The notes under the pieces: generated by a model
What the model saw: the letters and a program-made list of their open reading frames with translations, nothing else
Database searches by the model: none
What the model was told of the DNA's origin: nothing
Origin: Pisaster brevispinus
Lineage: Eukaryota > Echinodermata > Asteroidea > Forcipulatida > Asteriidae
Length of the DNA stretch: 64,000 nt
Direction: 5' to 3'
NCBI GenBank assembly: GCA_023634235.1
Contig: JAMKCF010000023.1
Location: 3,571,001-3,635,000 of the forward strand
In this document: in pieces, positions 44,941 through 56,285 of the stretch
Layout of the letters: every line of letters starts with the position of its first letter
Position numbering within the stretch: position 1 is the stretch's first letter
Position numbers and translations under genes: made by a program

Positions 44941-47459
44941 AGCCACATTGATACTGACAGGAATTCTACTATACAGAAAAATGGCAATACTCCCGTTCAT
45001 ACCAATACTATTGCTGCGCATTGCCCAAGTCAAACCTTTCACGTGGAGATTCTATTGTCGTTAAGGCCCGTTGGATCCCAAGCTGGAAAATTGTAGAGTC
45101 AAACATCCTCATTGGAAAAAAATTGGATTAATTTAATTCTGCAAAGTTATCTGAGAAAGAAACCATTGCTGGTTTTTTTTAACCATGAGACCATGCAGAT
45201 TTGACGAAAACGAATGTTTTTGAGACCTTTGGCTTCTCAAGATCCTTGTACAATTGGCTCATTATTTTCACGAAATGGTTTCTTTTGCATTTATTGTAAG
45301 TTTTCTTGAATAATGAGTTTTGGGTAATAACTTTAATTGTATTCTGTCGTTCACATATTAAATCCCAAACTCTCTGCGTTAAAGTAAATATTTAAGTTTA
45401 TGTCATAAAACAACCGGCCGTGAGATTTGAGCCCATGGTTTTCTGGAAAGACTGTTTGTTTTTGCCGTTGAGTCAAAAGCGGAATGCGGCCTTGTTGTGT
45501 CACGAACCGAAGCAATAGTTTGATAAACAATATGAAGGGAACCAGGGAAGGAATATTCAAAAGTAAAATCAAATTTAAATTTAATCTGTATCACTGTGAC
45601 CATGGAATGAACAAAGGAACAAAGGCAAGTAAGTGTCACAGCCGGAAATGAAAAAAAAAAAAAACCAAAACCAAAACTCCAAAACAACTATTTATTTTAA
45701 TAAAAAACCTTCGGAGAAGACTAAAAAAGACAATAAGGAAGTCAAACGTGCAAAGGCTTTTTCATCAAACAAAATATGTTTTTAAAAAGATGTCTTAGAA
45801 GAATAAGATCGTGTGTTAAACTTAAAGACAGCTTTTATGATCTATGACACAATTTATCATCAATAATTGGTAACTGTGATATAAATGCTTCGGGACCGTC
45901 GTATAGAAATGCACTGGTTGGATTGAACAGTTTATGTGAACCGTGTGTCCAACCCATTCGCAATCTAACTAAAAAAAATCATTTTGCAGTAATATTTCCC
46001 AATAATTTAAGCATCTTTCTGAAACGACACACACAGCAGGTGAATGTCTTGCATCCATCTTAGGTTGTCGGCCTCAACTCATCAATCATTGGTGAAACTT
46101 TTTGTTCAAAACCTAAATTATTTATGTCAAATCTGGTGTCCTTGATCTGCACTTAAACAATAAGCCAAAGTGGCATCATATTCGGCTATTTTTAATAAGC
46201 CTACTTCCTTTCCTCGACCGGGGAAAGGGGGGTGCATTCAGAGGCAGGTATTGCAATAGATAGCACAACAACACGACCATAATCTTGTTACTTCTGTATA
46301 GGCTTGGGCATCAGGCTATTTCAACCATCACATTGTGTGCCGGCAATAATGTGCATTTGATTGGATTTGTACTTTGGAGAGTAAATACCGACTGTAAGGC
46401 AAAGCCTACCTTGAATAAAATAGAGTCTATCTCTAAAACGGATTTTCATCAGGCTGTTGTGTGGTTGACTTAGCTCATAATTCATTCTAAGTAACTGTTG
46501 AACTTAGTGAAGAATTCTAAGTGGTCAATGCATTATGTATGATAAACCACGCATGACGCCTTACTGTTGTAATTGCAACTATGTTATAGGTGAAACAAAT
46601 TAAAGGAGGGCCTGCGCTTGTGGTTCAGGCCTTTGCGTTTCCGAGCGAAGACGCTGCTGTAATCATTTTGTTTTGCGTCTAACTCTTTAATTTTGCTCTT
46701 TAATGTGAAGGCTGATGTGTTCAGGCATTGTAACGTATCGAAATATATACAAAGCATAACTTGACCTTCGCAAAGCGAAAGATAAAAACAGGGATCGTAA
46801 TTGAACGGACGTGGTTTGAAATGCTTTTTAGTGGAGAGTTATTAACGGAATGGCGCAAATGGTGCACTCTATAATGTGGACATAAATAGGCTGCAGAAAC
46901 ACGAGCCAGTAGGGTTGAACATCGGCACGTGCGCGACAGACTCCCGCCAAAAGGAGTCAATATAAAATCGGTTTGCCGCCCGAAGTAATCTTTCCTAGCG
47001 ACTCAGCCTTTTTTGTAACTCGATTTTCTCTCAGATATATCTGACAGTTGATCACTTTTTCTGGATGCAATAACATCGTTATTTCTTTACACACAAAAAG
47101 GGGGGATGAAATGGTCCGTATAGCCTCGGTTTGATTACATGGCTGTGATTGAGAGCGAGGCAACATGACCGCGTCATGGTAAAGCTCACCATGATACGAC
47201 GAGGAATCAATCATTATTTTCAAAATGCTGACCTTCCTCTCAAATGAATTCAGTGGATTTTCGGTTAAAGTAAACTGCAGTTATCCTGTTGGTGTGGCAC
47301 AACGTCAATTAGAATCCGACTCTGATGGTCATAATGAAGTTATTTCCATGGTGTTGGTGTAGACTGCCCTGCTACATCGATATCGTCCCGATTAAGGAGT
47401 TTGAAGGGAGACGTCATTAAATACAACCTGGTTGTAATACGTTGGTTGTTTTTGCAGAC
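44941..47459. other. No gene recognised; possible 5' region of the peptide gene
   Basis: No coding exon is visible. The gene at 47552-48107 probably has its promoter and untranslated first exon somewhere upstream, either here or farther away. Confidence 0.45.
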
Positions 47460-47460
47460 G

Positions 47461-47470
47461 GTTATAAATC
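47461..47470 (+). promoter_or_regulatory. TATA-like sequence, alternative promoter
   Basis: GTTATAAATC lies about 170 bases before the precursor's ATG. If used, transcription would start near 47490, but that leader would contain an upstream ATG near 47496. The spliced-leader model is preferred. Confidence 0.2.
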
Positions 47471-47513
47471 ACGGTCCTGTCACTTTTTACCTGAAATGAA
47501 TGTACTTCATCAT

Positions 47514-47551
47514 TTTTTCTTTCTTTTTCTGTTTCTATATTTGTCCTGCAG
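47514..47551 (+). other. Strong 3' splice site before the peptide-precursor exon
   Basis: A long pyrimidine tract (TTTTTTCTTTCTTTTTCTG...) leads to TTTGTCCTGCAG. The exon would start at 47552 and provide 88 bases of leader with no upstream ATG. This implies an untranslated upstream exon. Confidence 0.65.
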
Positions 47552-47639
47552 ATTGAATCAACTAATCGGACAGCACTACAGAAGTTCGCGTGCACTTGTG
47601 GGAACATCGGTAACTAAAGAAACAATAACACTTTACATA

Positions 47640-48107
47640 ATGCATATTCAGGCGGTGACGTTTTTCGTTGTCGCTTTGATCTTGGTTAATTTGGCTTCGG
47701 GGAGTTTCGGCTGGCAAACAACAGACGATGAAAACTTTGAAGTCAAGATGGGCGGTTACCCGAACCAACTCTACCCTTCTGTACTCGACGTGCCCATAAC
47801 GTCAGAAGAAGCCGCGGAACTAGACGATCGCATACCATTACAGCGATTGGCTTTACGTCTACTCGAGGCTAACAAAGAGGGCGCAGCGTTTCGACGGGAT
47901 ACCAGGCAACATTACTCTCCACGTAAGCCGACATGCCGCGGGAACACATGCAACCAACGAGGATGGAAGCGCAGTCTGGCCACCACAGTCGGGGATGCTG
48001 AGGACTTCCGAAGGGATACCAGACGGCACTATTTCCCGCAAAAACCAACATGTCACGGTGACACGTGTAACCAGCGAGGATGGAAACGCAGTTGGGCCAG
48101 TCGCTAA
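47640..48107 (+). CDS. Secreted neuropeptide/peptide-hormone precursor with two CX4C peptides
   Basis: A complete 155-codon frame starts at an ATG with A at -3. Residues 1 to about 23 are a signal peptide (hydrophobic VTFFVVALILVNLASG). Residues 25-84 are an acidic spacer (TTDDENFE; TSEEAAELDD). Two homologous peptides follow, each after FRR: residues 87-109 and 126-148. They share DTR-(Q/R)-HY, then PTC-x-G-x-TCNQRGW, with cysteines 99/104 and 138/143, and each is followed by KR (110-111, 149-150). The C-terminal Trp lacks the Gly donor needed for amidation. Furin/PC-type processing and one small disulfide ring per peptide are expected. The second copy has an internal RR that could shorten it. 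In the aligned 31 codons of the two repeats, 14 differ silently and 6 change the residue, a sign of purifying selection. Methionines 5' in the same frame lie before the acceptor and are rejected. I do not recognise the family. Confidence 0.85.
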   Translation: MHIQAVTFFVVALILVNLASGSFGWQTTDDENFEVKMGGYPNQLYPSVLDVPITSEEAAELDDRIPLQRLALRLLEANKEGAAFRRDTRQHYSPRKPTCRGNTCNQRGWKRSLATTVGDAEDFRRDTRRHYFPQKPTCHGDTCNQRGWKRSWASR

Positions 48108-48165
48108 ATAAAACAAACTCTTGGTTTTGTAGACTCTGGAACTTTATTGCGTGTGTTTTGGTGGG
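48107..48165 (+). terminator. Poly(A) signal overlapping the stop codon
   Basis: AATAAA at 48107-48112 shares its first A with the TAA stop (48105-48107). A GT-rich GTGTGTTTTGGTGGG at 48151-48165 fits a downstream element. A second AATAAA at 48432-48437 could give a longer 3' UTR. Confidence 0.6.
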
Positions 48166-49828
48166 CTTTCTCGTTTGACAATTCGGTGCATTTAAGCAAC
48201 AAAGCTGCGCAAAAGAGATGCAGTATATTTTACAGCAACCGTGGGGGCTCGGGTATTCAAACTGACGTCACATCAACGTCACATCAAACCATTTTATAGG
48301 TTCCACGTCTTTAACACAATAACGAAACATGTACAGAGCAGTAAATGGCATGGGATTTGACGTCACACTTCTATACCACAACGTTTCATGTGCCTACTTT
48401 GAGCTTGAATTATAATTGAAAAGAAAGAATCAATAAAAAGTACTCATCAATTTCTGTCCTACGGCACAGGCCTTCTATAGAACTGAAATAATAAGTAATA
48501 CAGCATTGAACTAATGTATGTAGGAGCCATAGTAAATTTGATTTCTTTAAGTCGCTAATGTGATGCACAGTAGTCTGGTTCGGTTGTGCCAAGAACATGG
48601 CTGTTATCCTTTTAAGAGATCTTGACAATAATAAGGCGGCGTTAAGACTTTGTTTTAGTGAGCACTGGGCGTTTAAAATGGTGTGTACTTTATTACGAAT
48701 AAGCAATTAAAGGAATGCATCAGCAGTCGCCATAGTAGCACAATTTTGTCAACCCCCCCATACCAAGATGCCTTAATCAAGCTAAAACTGTTAGAACACG
48801 TCTGGGTACTAGACGTCAGCCTCATTATGAAAATGCACCGCGTTTTTCATGATACAAAGCAATCCCTCATCGTGGATACGAGGTTGTTAAATCATTTTCT
48901 GTACATTATTCCCAACGTACCATTAATAAGTTTGTTTGCGACTGGCTCTTTATGATTTATTATAAAAAACACCATAACCATGAGTAAAGTAGACGTAAAC
49001 ATTATTATTTATTGCAGCAAACAAAAGGCATAAACAAGATAGTTTCAAAAAGTAGTTAAGCAATTATTTTAATTGATGCTTCACAGGCAAGCTCTCTTTA
49101 CAATGATCACTGTATTCATTAAAAAAATAATGGTATGAGAAGCAGTTAACGCAAAGGTAATGGCCTATTAACAGACCGTGAACATTTACAAATTGTCCGC
49201 CCGAAGGGCAGTTGTGTCGTTGAAAAAAAAAAATAATGGAACTGCACTTTGTGTTTATGGATGGATGGAACTTAATAACTCCTTTTTCATCACAGGAAAT
49301 ACTTTCCCAACAATTAACTGCTCTGTTATCATCTAATCAATCACCAACATAGAGGGGAATAAAGGTGCAGTCAAAATAGTCAATGGAATGATGTTTAAAT
49401 ACATTAATGACGTCAGCGTTAGTTTTGTTCGGGGAGTAGTGTGTACATTTTATGGTGCAGTACTTTACGGTGCATTGATTATGGGTTTAAATTGACAACT
49501 TTTTGAATGATTGAGTGGAGTAAAACTAACTGCTTTTGAAAGAAAATATCTCAAAAAGTTTGATGCGTCTATAAAAGACTCGGAGGCCTTTTAAAAAAAA
49601 GTGTTTTTCATAAGTTTCACTGAAAAAAACCCATAATCCTTCTGATAAACAACTCTATTTAACATAAAAATGTTAACACATGGGATCACATTGAGAATGT
49701 GACACCTAGTTTTTGGTTTTGTTTTTTAGCAGCGGTGTTAATTTATCGGCAAATGTTTCCCAACACAACCCACACACCAACCTCATTACAATGGAGGTAA
49801 TCAAACACAATTTTGTGTCGGTCATTTG
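48166..49828. other. No further gene recognised
   Basis: Holds a possible distal poly(A) signal (48432) and AT-rich DNA. Confidence 0.5.
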
Positions 49829-50240
49829 TAATATGACGTAAATCGGCCATCTTTACGGGCAATTTGGAACGCACAGTCATGCGTTTCGCGTGAGAACTGC
49901 GTGCTGCACGCGCACATTTCACAAAACTCAATGCACGATAGATAGGTTGCAATATGACGTAAATCGGCCATCTTTACGGGCAATTTGGAACACACAGTCG
50001 TGCGTTTTGCGTGAGAACGGCGTGCAGCTCGCGCACATTTCACAAAAATCGTTTAACGATTGGTTAGTAAACAGCGCGGCTGCGTTAATAATTCGAGGGC
50101 TTGACGCGCCTGCAAGCCAATAATGCAATTTGCGTCTATTGGGAACTATCTATTGGTTAGTCGCACGGCTGCGTTAATACTTTGAGTGCTTGACGCGCCT
50201 GCATCCAAAATGCAATTTGCCCGTAAAGATGGTGTCCATT
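49829..50240. repeat. Nested local duplications with an inverted end
   Basis: ATATGACGTAAATCGGCCATC starts at 49831 and 49952 (offset 121), followed by CTTTACGGGCAATTTGGAAC and GCGTGAGAAC. Next, GCGGCTGCGTTAATA...TTGACGCGCCTGCA is present twice (about 50077 and 50166). The block CCCGTAAAGATGG near 50220 is the inverse of the first motif, so the whole may be a decayed foldback element. Confidence 0.75.
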
Positions 50241-51599
50241 TGGGAACTACTCTATGTTTACTCTATGTTTACTGCCATATTTCGCTTCACCTTTAAGGTG
50301 TGGCCAGTTTTGGCTTTATTTCCCGTTTTACATATACTTTTTGGCTGGATTTAAACTATGAATTCACACGTAAACTATGAATTCACAGATTGTAGCTTAT
50401 TTTATTGTCAGCCGATCATTAAATCGTCGTGTAGTTTGAGAAGTTTTGTTAACTAACATAAGATGTGAAGTAACATTTTAATCGGTATAAGTTGCATATT
50501 AAAAACGAATTACTGTTCAATTCAGAGAGATGTTTTCTTGTGCCATTGTATAACAAATTACGGTATTCAGGAAAAACCACTATTGGACCCTTAGTGTTTG
50601 TTTGTTTGATTGTTTGTTTGTTTGGGTTTTTTTTCGTTTTCATTTCATTTCATTAACATTACATTTCGATGTTAATGTTGTTGTTGTTGCTGTTGTTGTT
50701 TTCCTTTAAATGACACGGTTGATTAACCTAAAGGATGCGAGTGATTCTATGCCCCAAAACAAGTATTAAATAATTCAATTTCAGTGTGATTTGTCTTGCA
50801 GAACCTCGAGGGCCACATTGTAGATTCAAATACAACACTATTTTAATGTGTCTCAAACCATTATAGTACAAATTAGATAACGAGAAAGCTCAAGCAAATC
50901 CAATCTGTGCTTCCCTTAACATGATTTCAAAATTGTGTGAGAGAGAGAGAGAGAGAGAGGAAAAAAAGACAGACAAAGAAATTCCCACTCGGGGAATTTA
51001 ATCATCGATATGGTTTGTTTGTACGCCTAAACTGTGCAGAAACAAGTCGTCAATCTAAAGTACAGAAAGAACGGTCGAGTATGAAAAGTACATGCATTTA
51101 AGTGCAAACAAACAAAGCCAATATTTAAAGGTAGATAATGCAAATTACAGAGATGTGGATCCTAACCCGTCCAGAAATTGTTTATCTAAACAAAAGAGAG
51201 GGGAAAGGACCGCCATATTTCCGGACTACTTCATCTGTTTTTCTTAAATTAGAGGAGAAACTTAATAAATTTCCCGGATATCAGTTGAAAATATCCCAGA
51301 TAAAATCAGGGTGACGTTGAGAGCCACAACACCAACAAAAGAGTGACACTTTTTTTAATTTTTATTTTTTACAGTAGCTTGACTGTAATAAATACAACCT
51401 TAAACAGTGTACAGAAGGTTTTTCCAATTCAAAATTCACTTAGTTCCCGTTTTATTCAATCAACTTAAATGCAACAGCGTCAATATGTCCCACAAAAGCA
51501 TTTTTACCAGTCGAGGTGTTTTTGATTAGGCACATGACTTTGTAGCACTTAGTGTGGAAATTGATTAAATAATATCAAACTGGCATTCTCGAAAATGCA
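50241..51599. other. No gene recognised
   Basis: Contains GTTT-type and GTT microsatellites (50598-50640, 50668-50702) and a GA microsatellite (50939-50960). Confidence 0.5.
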
Positions 51600-51602
51600 T
51601 CC

Positions 51603-52270
51603 TTGTGGAGCATTCTTTGTTCTTTCCTTTATCCCTGCACTTAACAACTTCCCGTAGACTCTGTACACAAATTTCCTTGTGGAGCACCCCAGTCTTTAGA
51701 ATTTCCATGCGGAGACCTTTTGTTTTCCCTTTGTTTTGTCCTTATTAGTCTCCATAAGGTACCGAAAATGAGCACGGTAACATACACACAACCCTACGGA
51801 TCGGGTTGTGTGGGGCCCATGCTATTGTTGCTCTATTATTCCCTTTTTCAAAATAATTCTCTTGTGGGGTCCAGGTTGAACAAAGGATTCCCTTGTGGGG
51901 TCCTTTGTTCCATTGTTTAAAAGACCCCATCAGGGCACTCCCATAAGCGCATGCAGCTCTGCGTTGCAGTCACTGTGTTGACATTCCTTTATTCTATAAA
52001 CTTCAGCAATTCTATTCCTCAACGCAGTAAAAAAAAAAACCCAAACACACACTGTGTGGACGTGTGTTAGTCCACATAGTGTTTCAAGTCCCTGCATTAT
52101 GTGGACCTCTTTTGTTCTCAGGTCCACACTTCTGTGGAGCATTCTTTTGTTTTTTCCTTTGTCCCTGCACTTAACGTTTCACAAACGACTTTGTACAACA
52201 GTTTCCTTGTGGATTGCCCCAGTCTTTAGTTTTTGTTTTGTCCTTGCGTCTCAGTAAGGCACCGAAAATG
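51603..52270. repeat. Diverged direct repeat pair with hairpins between
   Basis: GTGGAGCATTCTTT, CCCTGCACTTAAC, TTTCCTTGTGGA, CCCCAGTCTTTAG and AAGG(T/C)ACCGAAAATGA occur in the same order at 51604-51773 and 52134-52271. Between them are two hairpins: ACACAACCC/GGGTTGTGT at 51786-51811 and ACACTGTGTGGAC/GTCCACATAGTGT at 52049-52082. No coding domain was seen between the repeats. Confidence 0.75.
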
Positions 52271-52271
52271 A

Positions 52272-53981
52272 AAGCCTACACGAGCTAACGTGCGGTAATG
52301 GCTTGCATTTTCCGCACTCGCCTCTCCACTAACCACGATGCATTGGAGCCCTTAGCCATTAGTTTAAAAACCTACATTCAATTACTTGCCAGTTGGCAAG
52401 ATTTTAGTCTGTCTTCTATATACATTATAACGTGTTGTTAGCCCAATGGAAACAAGGAACCAGACAGAGATTGATGCTACCTTCTTTTCAATTTGTGTGT
52501 CATTTCAAGACATAAGCGAAGTTTCCACTTAAGGCTGAAAAAAAAAAATCAAATCAAAACCTCACAAAAATATTCGGAACTAAATTAGAACAAATGGAGG
52601 GGAAAAAACGGAAAAAACCCACCCTCAAGTATAACAAAACGAATCCCATCTGCCTACAGTGTCATACGCTTCTTCTTTTTTCGTCCAGCGAAACAAAATT
52701 TGACCCTTGGGCCTCTTTTGTGAATAATGTTTGATCGCTATCAATAAAAAAAATAATGCATAATGTAGAGTAGTGAAGCTATAAATTGCCATCCAAGTTG
52801 GTTTACAGTTCTTAAATAGTGTACTCGGAGTTTTCAGCTATTGACTTGATTAAATGGAATAGGTTGATTGCTCAAGTCAGTCACGCGATCAGATCTGCTA
52901 GACACCATCTAGCATCACAGAGCGCGAGAAAAACAACCTATATAATCAAGATGAATGTTTAGTGCCACTACTGGGCCGTAAACACTAATGACTGCGAACC
53001 GATAGACGGACATAACAAAACGCTGATGCAGACTGAACTAGAAAAGGCGGTTAGAATACATGATACCAAGATGCAATGTATTTCTCATCCTTTAGTAACA
53101 GTTGGTTTTGGTTCGTGGAACAGCAAATAACCCAAACCCTCAAGTGGATTGAAAGGGTAATAAAGCAAGGACTAGGTTAAGATTCGGCTTGTCTGTGCGT
53201 TCTTGGGCTCGATCTCAATGGAGGACCAGTCTAACACTACAGAGTTAACTCTAAGGTCGAACCTCATCTCAAATTCGAATCACGGTCCTCAAACTCTACC
53301 TCTAGCCCCAACCACAAGTCCTACCTCAAACCCCAACCTCAAACCCTACCTCAACCTCCGAACACTACATCGAACCCGAACACTACATCCAAACCCCTTT
53401 ACCTTATTGTAGAGAAAAATAACTTAACCCCCATGTACGAAATTGCAAATTGATCGAATATAGCGTGCATGTGACCCATTTATTAAAGCAAAAAGGGAGT
53501 AATTTTTAATGAATTTTCAAAGGACATTCTGAGGATCAAAGCTGTAAACAACAATTGTAAGATTTCGTACAACACACTTGGGATAAATTTGAGTGGATTC
53601 TGTAGTCTTGTTCTCACAATAACCACTCCATTTCAAGGTTATACGAGACATCATTACCTTTCTCAATCTTTCATCGAAATAAATTGTTCGACTCAATGGG
53701 GAAAAATAATCGTGTAGGCCTAAAAGATTTGTCTTTTGCGTCTTTGAACATTTTTGTACCGTGGGTACCAACATACATTGCTTTAATATGAATCGAACAG
53801 ATACGGAGCCCAAAGATCGACTAGACACAATATTTCAAAGGCTCATAACCACGAGTGTGGATATCGAACTAAGGTATTAAACCTTCCACACAAGACACAG
53901 AAGGTTTAAATGTGCAGGCCTTTTTGGATGGGGGTGCTGGAATATACTAAAGCACCCGGTGCTAGAATATACTAAGGCACC
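52272..53981. other. No gene recognised
   Basis: Includes a CCTCAAACCC-rich low-complexity stretch at 53285-53400. A 103-codon minus-strand open frame (53517-53828) has no recognised motif. Confidence 0.45.
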
Positions 53982-54105
53982 CAGTGCCGAGGGAATCGAG
54001 CCCGGTCTCGAGTCCATTTTTTACGGACTCGGACTCGGACCGAAGAGGACTCGGACTCGGTTGGGAGGACTCGGACTCGGACAACAGGACTCGCCTACAG
54101 CACTG
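53982..54105. mobile_element. Small hAT-like element, GACTCG-rich
   Basis: Flanks AAGGCACC (53974-53981) and AAAGCACC (54106-54113) are 8-bp target duplications with one mismatch. The ends are CAGTGCCGAGGG and the reverse complement of CAGTGCTGTAGG. The interior is repeated GGACTCGGACTCGG, reminiscent of the 21527-21997 element. Confidence 0.8.
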
Positions 54106-54113
54106 AAAGCACC

Positions 54114-55018
54114 CCCTACTTTTAGTAAATGTGTTTCATGAACGGAAATCTTGGAAAATTAACAATTTATACAGTATACGTTTTTTTGGTTTTTTTATTA
54201 CAAAAAATCATATTTGGCACTAGATTGTGCTCGGACGGCCAGCATTATTATGCTGTGATATGCCCTGTGTGTGTGTGTGCCTGGTCGGCCGGCTGGCCGG
54301 CCCTGACTGTGTAAACATATTCTCCGTAACAGACATGCGTACGATACAGGCAGGGATATTCGGTGTATAGTCGTATTTTTCAAAAGAGGCGGTTTTCTCA
54401 TGCCTTCGTGTAAAAAAACCCCAAAACAAACGAACAAACAAACAAAGCAAAACACAAAACAAAAGCAAACAAACAAGCAAACAAACACTTAAACATACAT
54501 AAATCAATTTTTTTTTAAGAACTTACTTAAACAACAGTTTTAATTTAAAAAAATTATAAAAAAATGATGTGCAAAAAAAGGAAAAACAAGAAGAAGACAG
54601 TAAGAAATACTTTAATAGAAACAAAAACTACCTGTTTTTAAAGTTGAGGCCTAAATATAATTTTTAAAAAATACAAGCCAAAATAAAGAATGTAAACAAT
54701 TCAAAAGCATTCTCAATGTAAACAGTGTAGATGCATATTGCTTTGAAGTAACTAAAAAATAAACACATATTTCACAATAAAAAAACAATAATACTGCGTA
54801 CAGAAACAGATTTTAAAATATGAATAAAAATGCCTAGAACGTGGTTTTACAACGCAGATTTTTAAAATGGGAAAACACCGTGAGCGAGGAACACACTGCG
54901 CACGCCATTCAACACAGTAGCGAAATAAACAAACAACTAAGAAATAAACGAATATTTCAGAAATAAATCAACCTCGGAATTAAACCAACCAATAACACAA
55001 TAGTTTTCGAACGCTTTT
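54114..55018. other. No gene recognised
   Basis: Includes an AAAC/CAAA-rich microsatellite at 54419-54490 and the palindrome GGCCGGCTGGCCGGCC near 54286. Confidence 0.5.
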
Positions 55019-56285
55019 ACCTGGCATCAAATGATCACCGATTAATTGCTCAGTCATAAGTTTTTGACATTGTCATGATGATGAAAGAAATTTTCATTAA
55101 AGCTAAATAATTTCATCGTTATTAACATTTTTATATGTCAACTGTGAAGGAGGGTTTAATAATGATCTATCAAAGCCTTTACAAATATTTTGTTCAAGCT
55201 TATATTAAAAAAAAAATGACATAAAAGTTACCGGTGGCCGTTAATGAGAGGCACTTGAGAGGAACCTGACATATTATGTTACTCAATATTAACAAAATGG
55301 ACGATAATTGTACGTAAATAATTAAAGCCTTTGGAAGTATTTTTCAATTTGAACCACAATTCTAGTAGTTTACTGCACGAGTCTTGAAAACTAAACATCT
55401 TTTCAGCAAACTCGAGCGATAGGAATGGGGTCAAAAATATCCAGACCACGAAGGTCTTCGGACCATAATAGAGTAAGCAATAGGTAGTAGACCTATGAGC
55501 TTTAATTCTGGGTACCTTTTTAGCCATCAGCTAATGGGAGATTAACTTGTGGGTGCAATTTTAGGTAATTTTTATTTTTGTTTCACCACTTGTTTCCACA
55601 CCAAATCTATTTTGGTGGAATGGCTACATTTTAAGTAAAATTTAAATAAAATCACGAAACTTATAAAATGAAGAAACCTTGCTCAACATCCTATCGCTTT
55701 GGGCGGCTGGACGGTCCAGTGGCTACCTTTTAGCCACTGGACAGCCCAGTCGCCAAAGCGATACACTGTAACATGCGGTGGGAAACTCTCACCAGCTTGT
55801 GCTTGTAGAAAAAAAAACACGTTACATCAAAATAAAACTAAAAGGTCATTGGTACGCGTTGGTTAAGTCAACGGCAATCATATTTATCATTATTAATTTC
55901 CCCCTTCATAGTTGACTGGTAAAACTAGGATAAGTTAGGATGAACTTATTTAGCTTGAATGTAACATTCGATCGTCGTCCTGGTAATGTCAAAAACGTAC
56001 GACTAAGCAATTGATCAGTGAGCATTTGATGCCAGGGATAAGCCCTCAAAAACTATAGTGTTCATCCTTAATCGCCATGAATATTAGCGGTAGCCGTTAA
56101 CGAGAGGCGCTTATTGTTCCGTTAGGACTTCAGAACCTGACATATTCTGATAATTCAATGCCAATATTAACGAAAGGGACAATAATTGTACGTCAACAAC
56201 TAGCCTTGGAAATATTGTTCAATTTGAACCACGATTCTAGTAACTTACAGCAAAAGCCTCAAAAACTAAATATCTTTTTACCCAC
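55019..56285. repeat. Complex repeat region with direct and inverted copies around a long hairpin
   Basis: Direct copies at about 55225-55412 and 56088-56285 share GAACCTGACATATT, ACAATAATTGTACGT-like and TTCAATTTGAACCAC blocks. An inverted pair lies at 55019-55058 and 55997-56038 (CTGGCATCAAATG and its reverse complement). The centre holds the hairpin listed separately. No open frame of note. Confidence 0.65.
55693..55762. repeat. Long hairpin, about 32-bp arms, 5-base loop
   Basis: Arms ATCGCTTTGG...GTCCAGTGGCTA (55693-55725) and TAGCCACTGGAC...CCAAAGCGAT (55731-55762) pair along almost their full length, with small mismatches mid-stem. Confidence 0.88.

Noticed and set aside
44347..45064. 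Open frames of 155-231 codons on both strands
   Set aside because: A trinucleotide tract leaves these frames open; the peptides are Thr/Arg/Ala, Ser, Cys or Val low complexity.
47442..47639. Upstream in-frame extension of the peptide precursor (66 codons)
   Set aside because: It runs through the polypyrimidine tract and splice acceptor; the signal peptide fits the ATG at 47640.
51603..52270. LTR retrotransposon suggested by direct repeats
   Set aside because: The repeats are short and diverged, and no polymerase or primer-binding site was seen between them.
53517..53828. 103-codon minus-strand frame
   Set aside because: No domain recognised and no paralogue or splice evidence; left uncalled.
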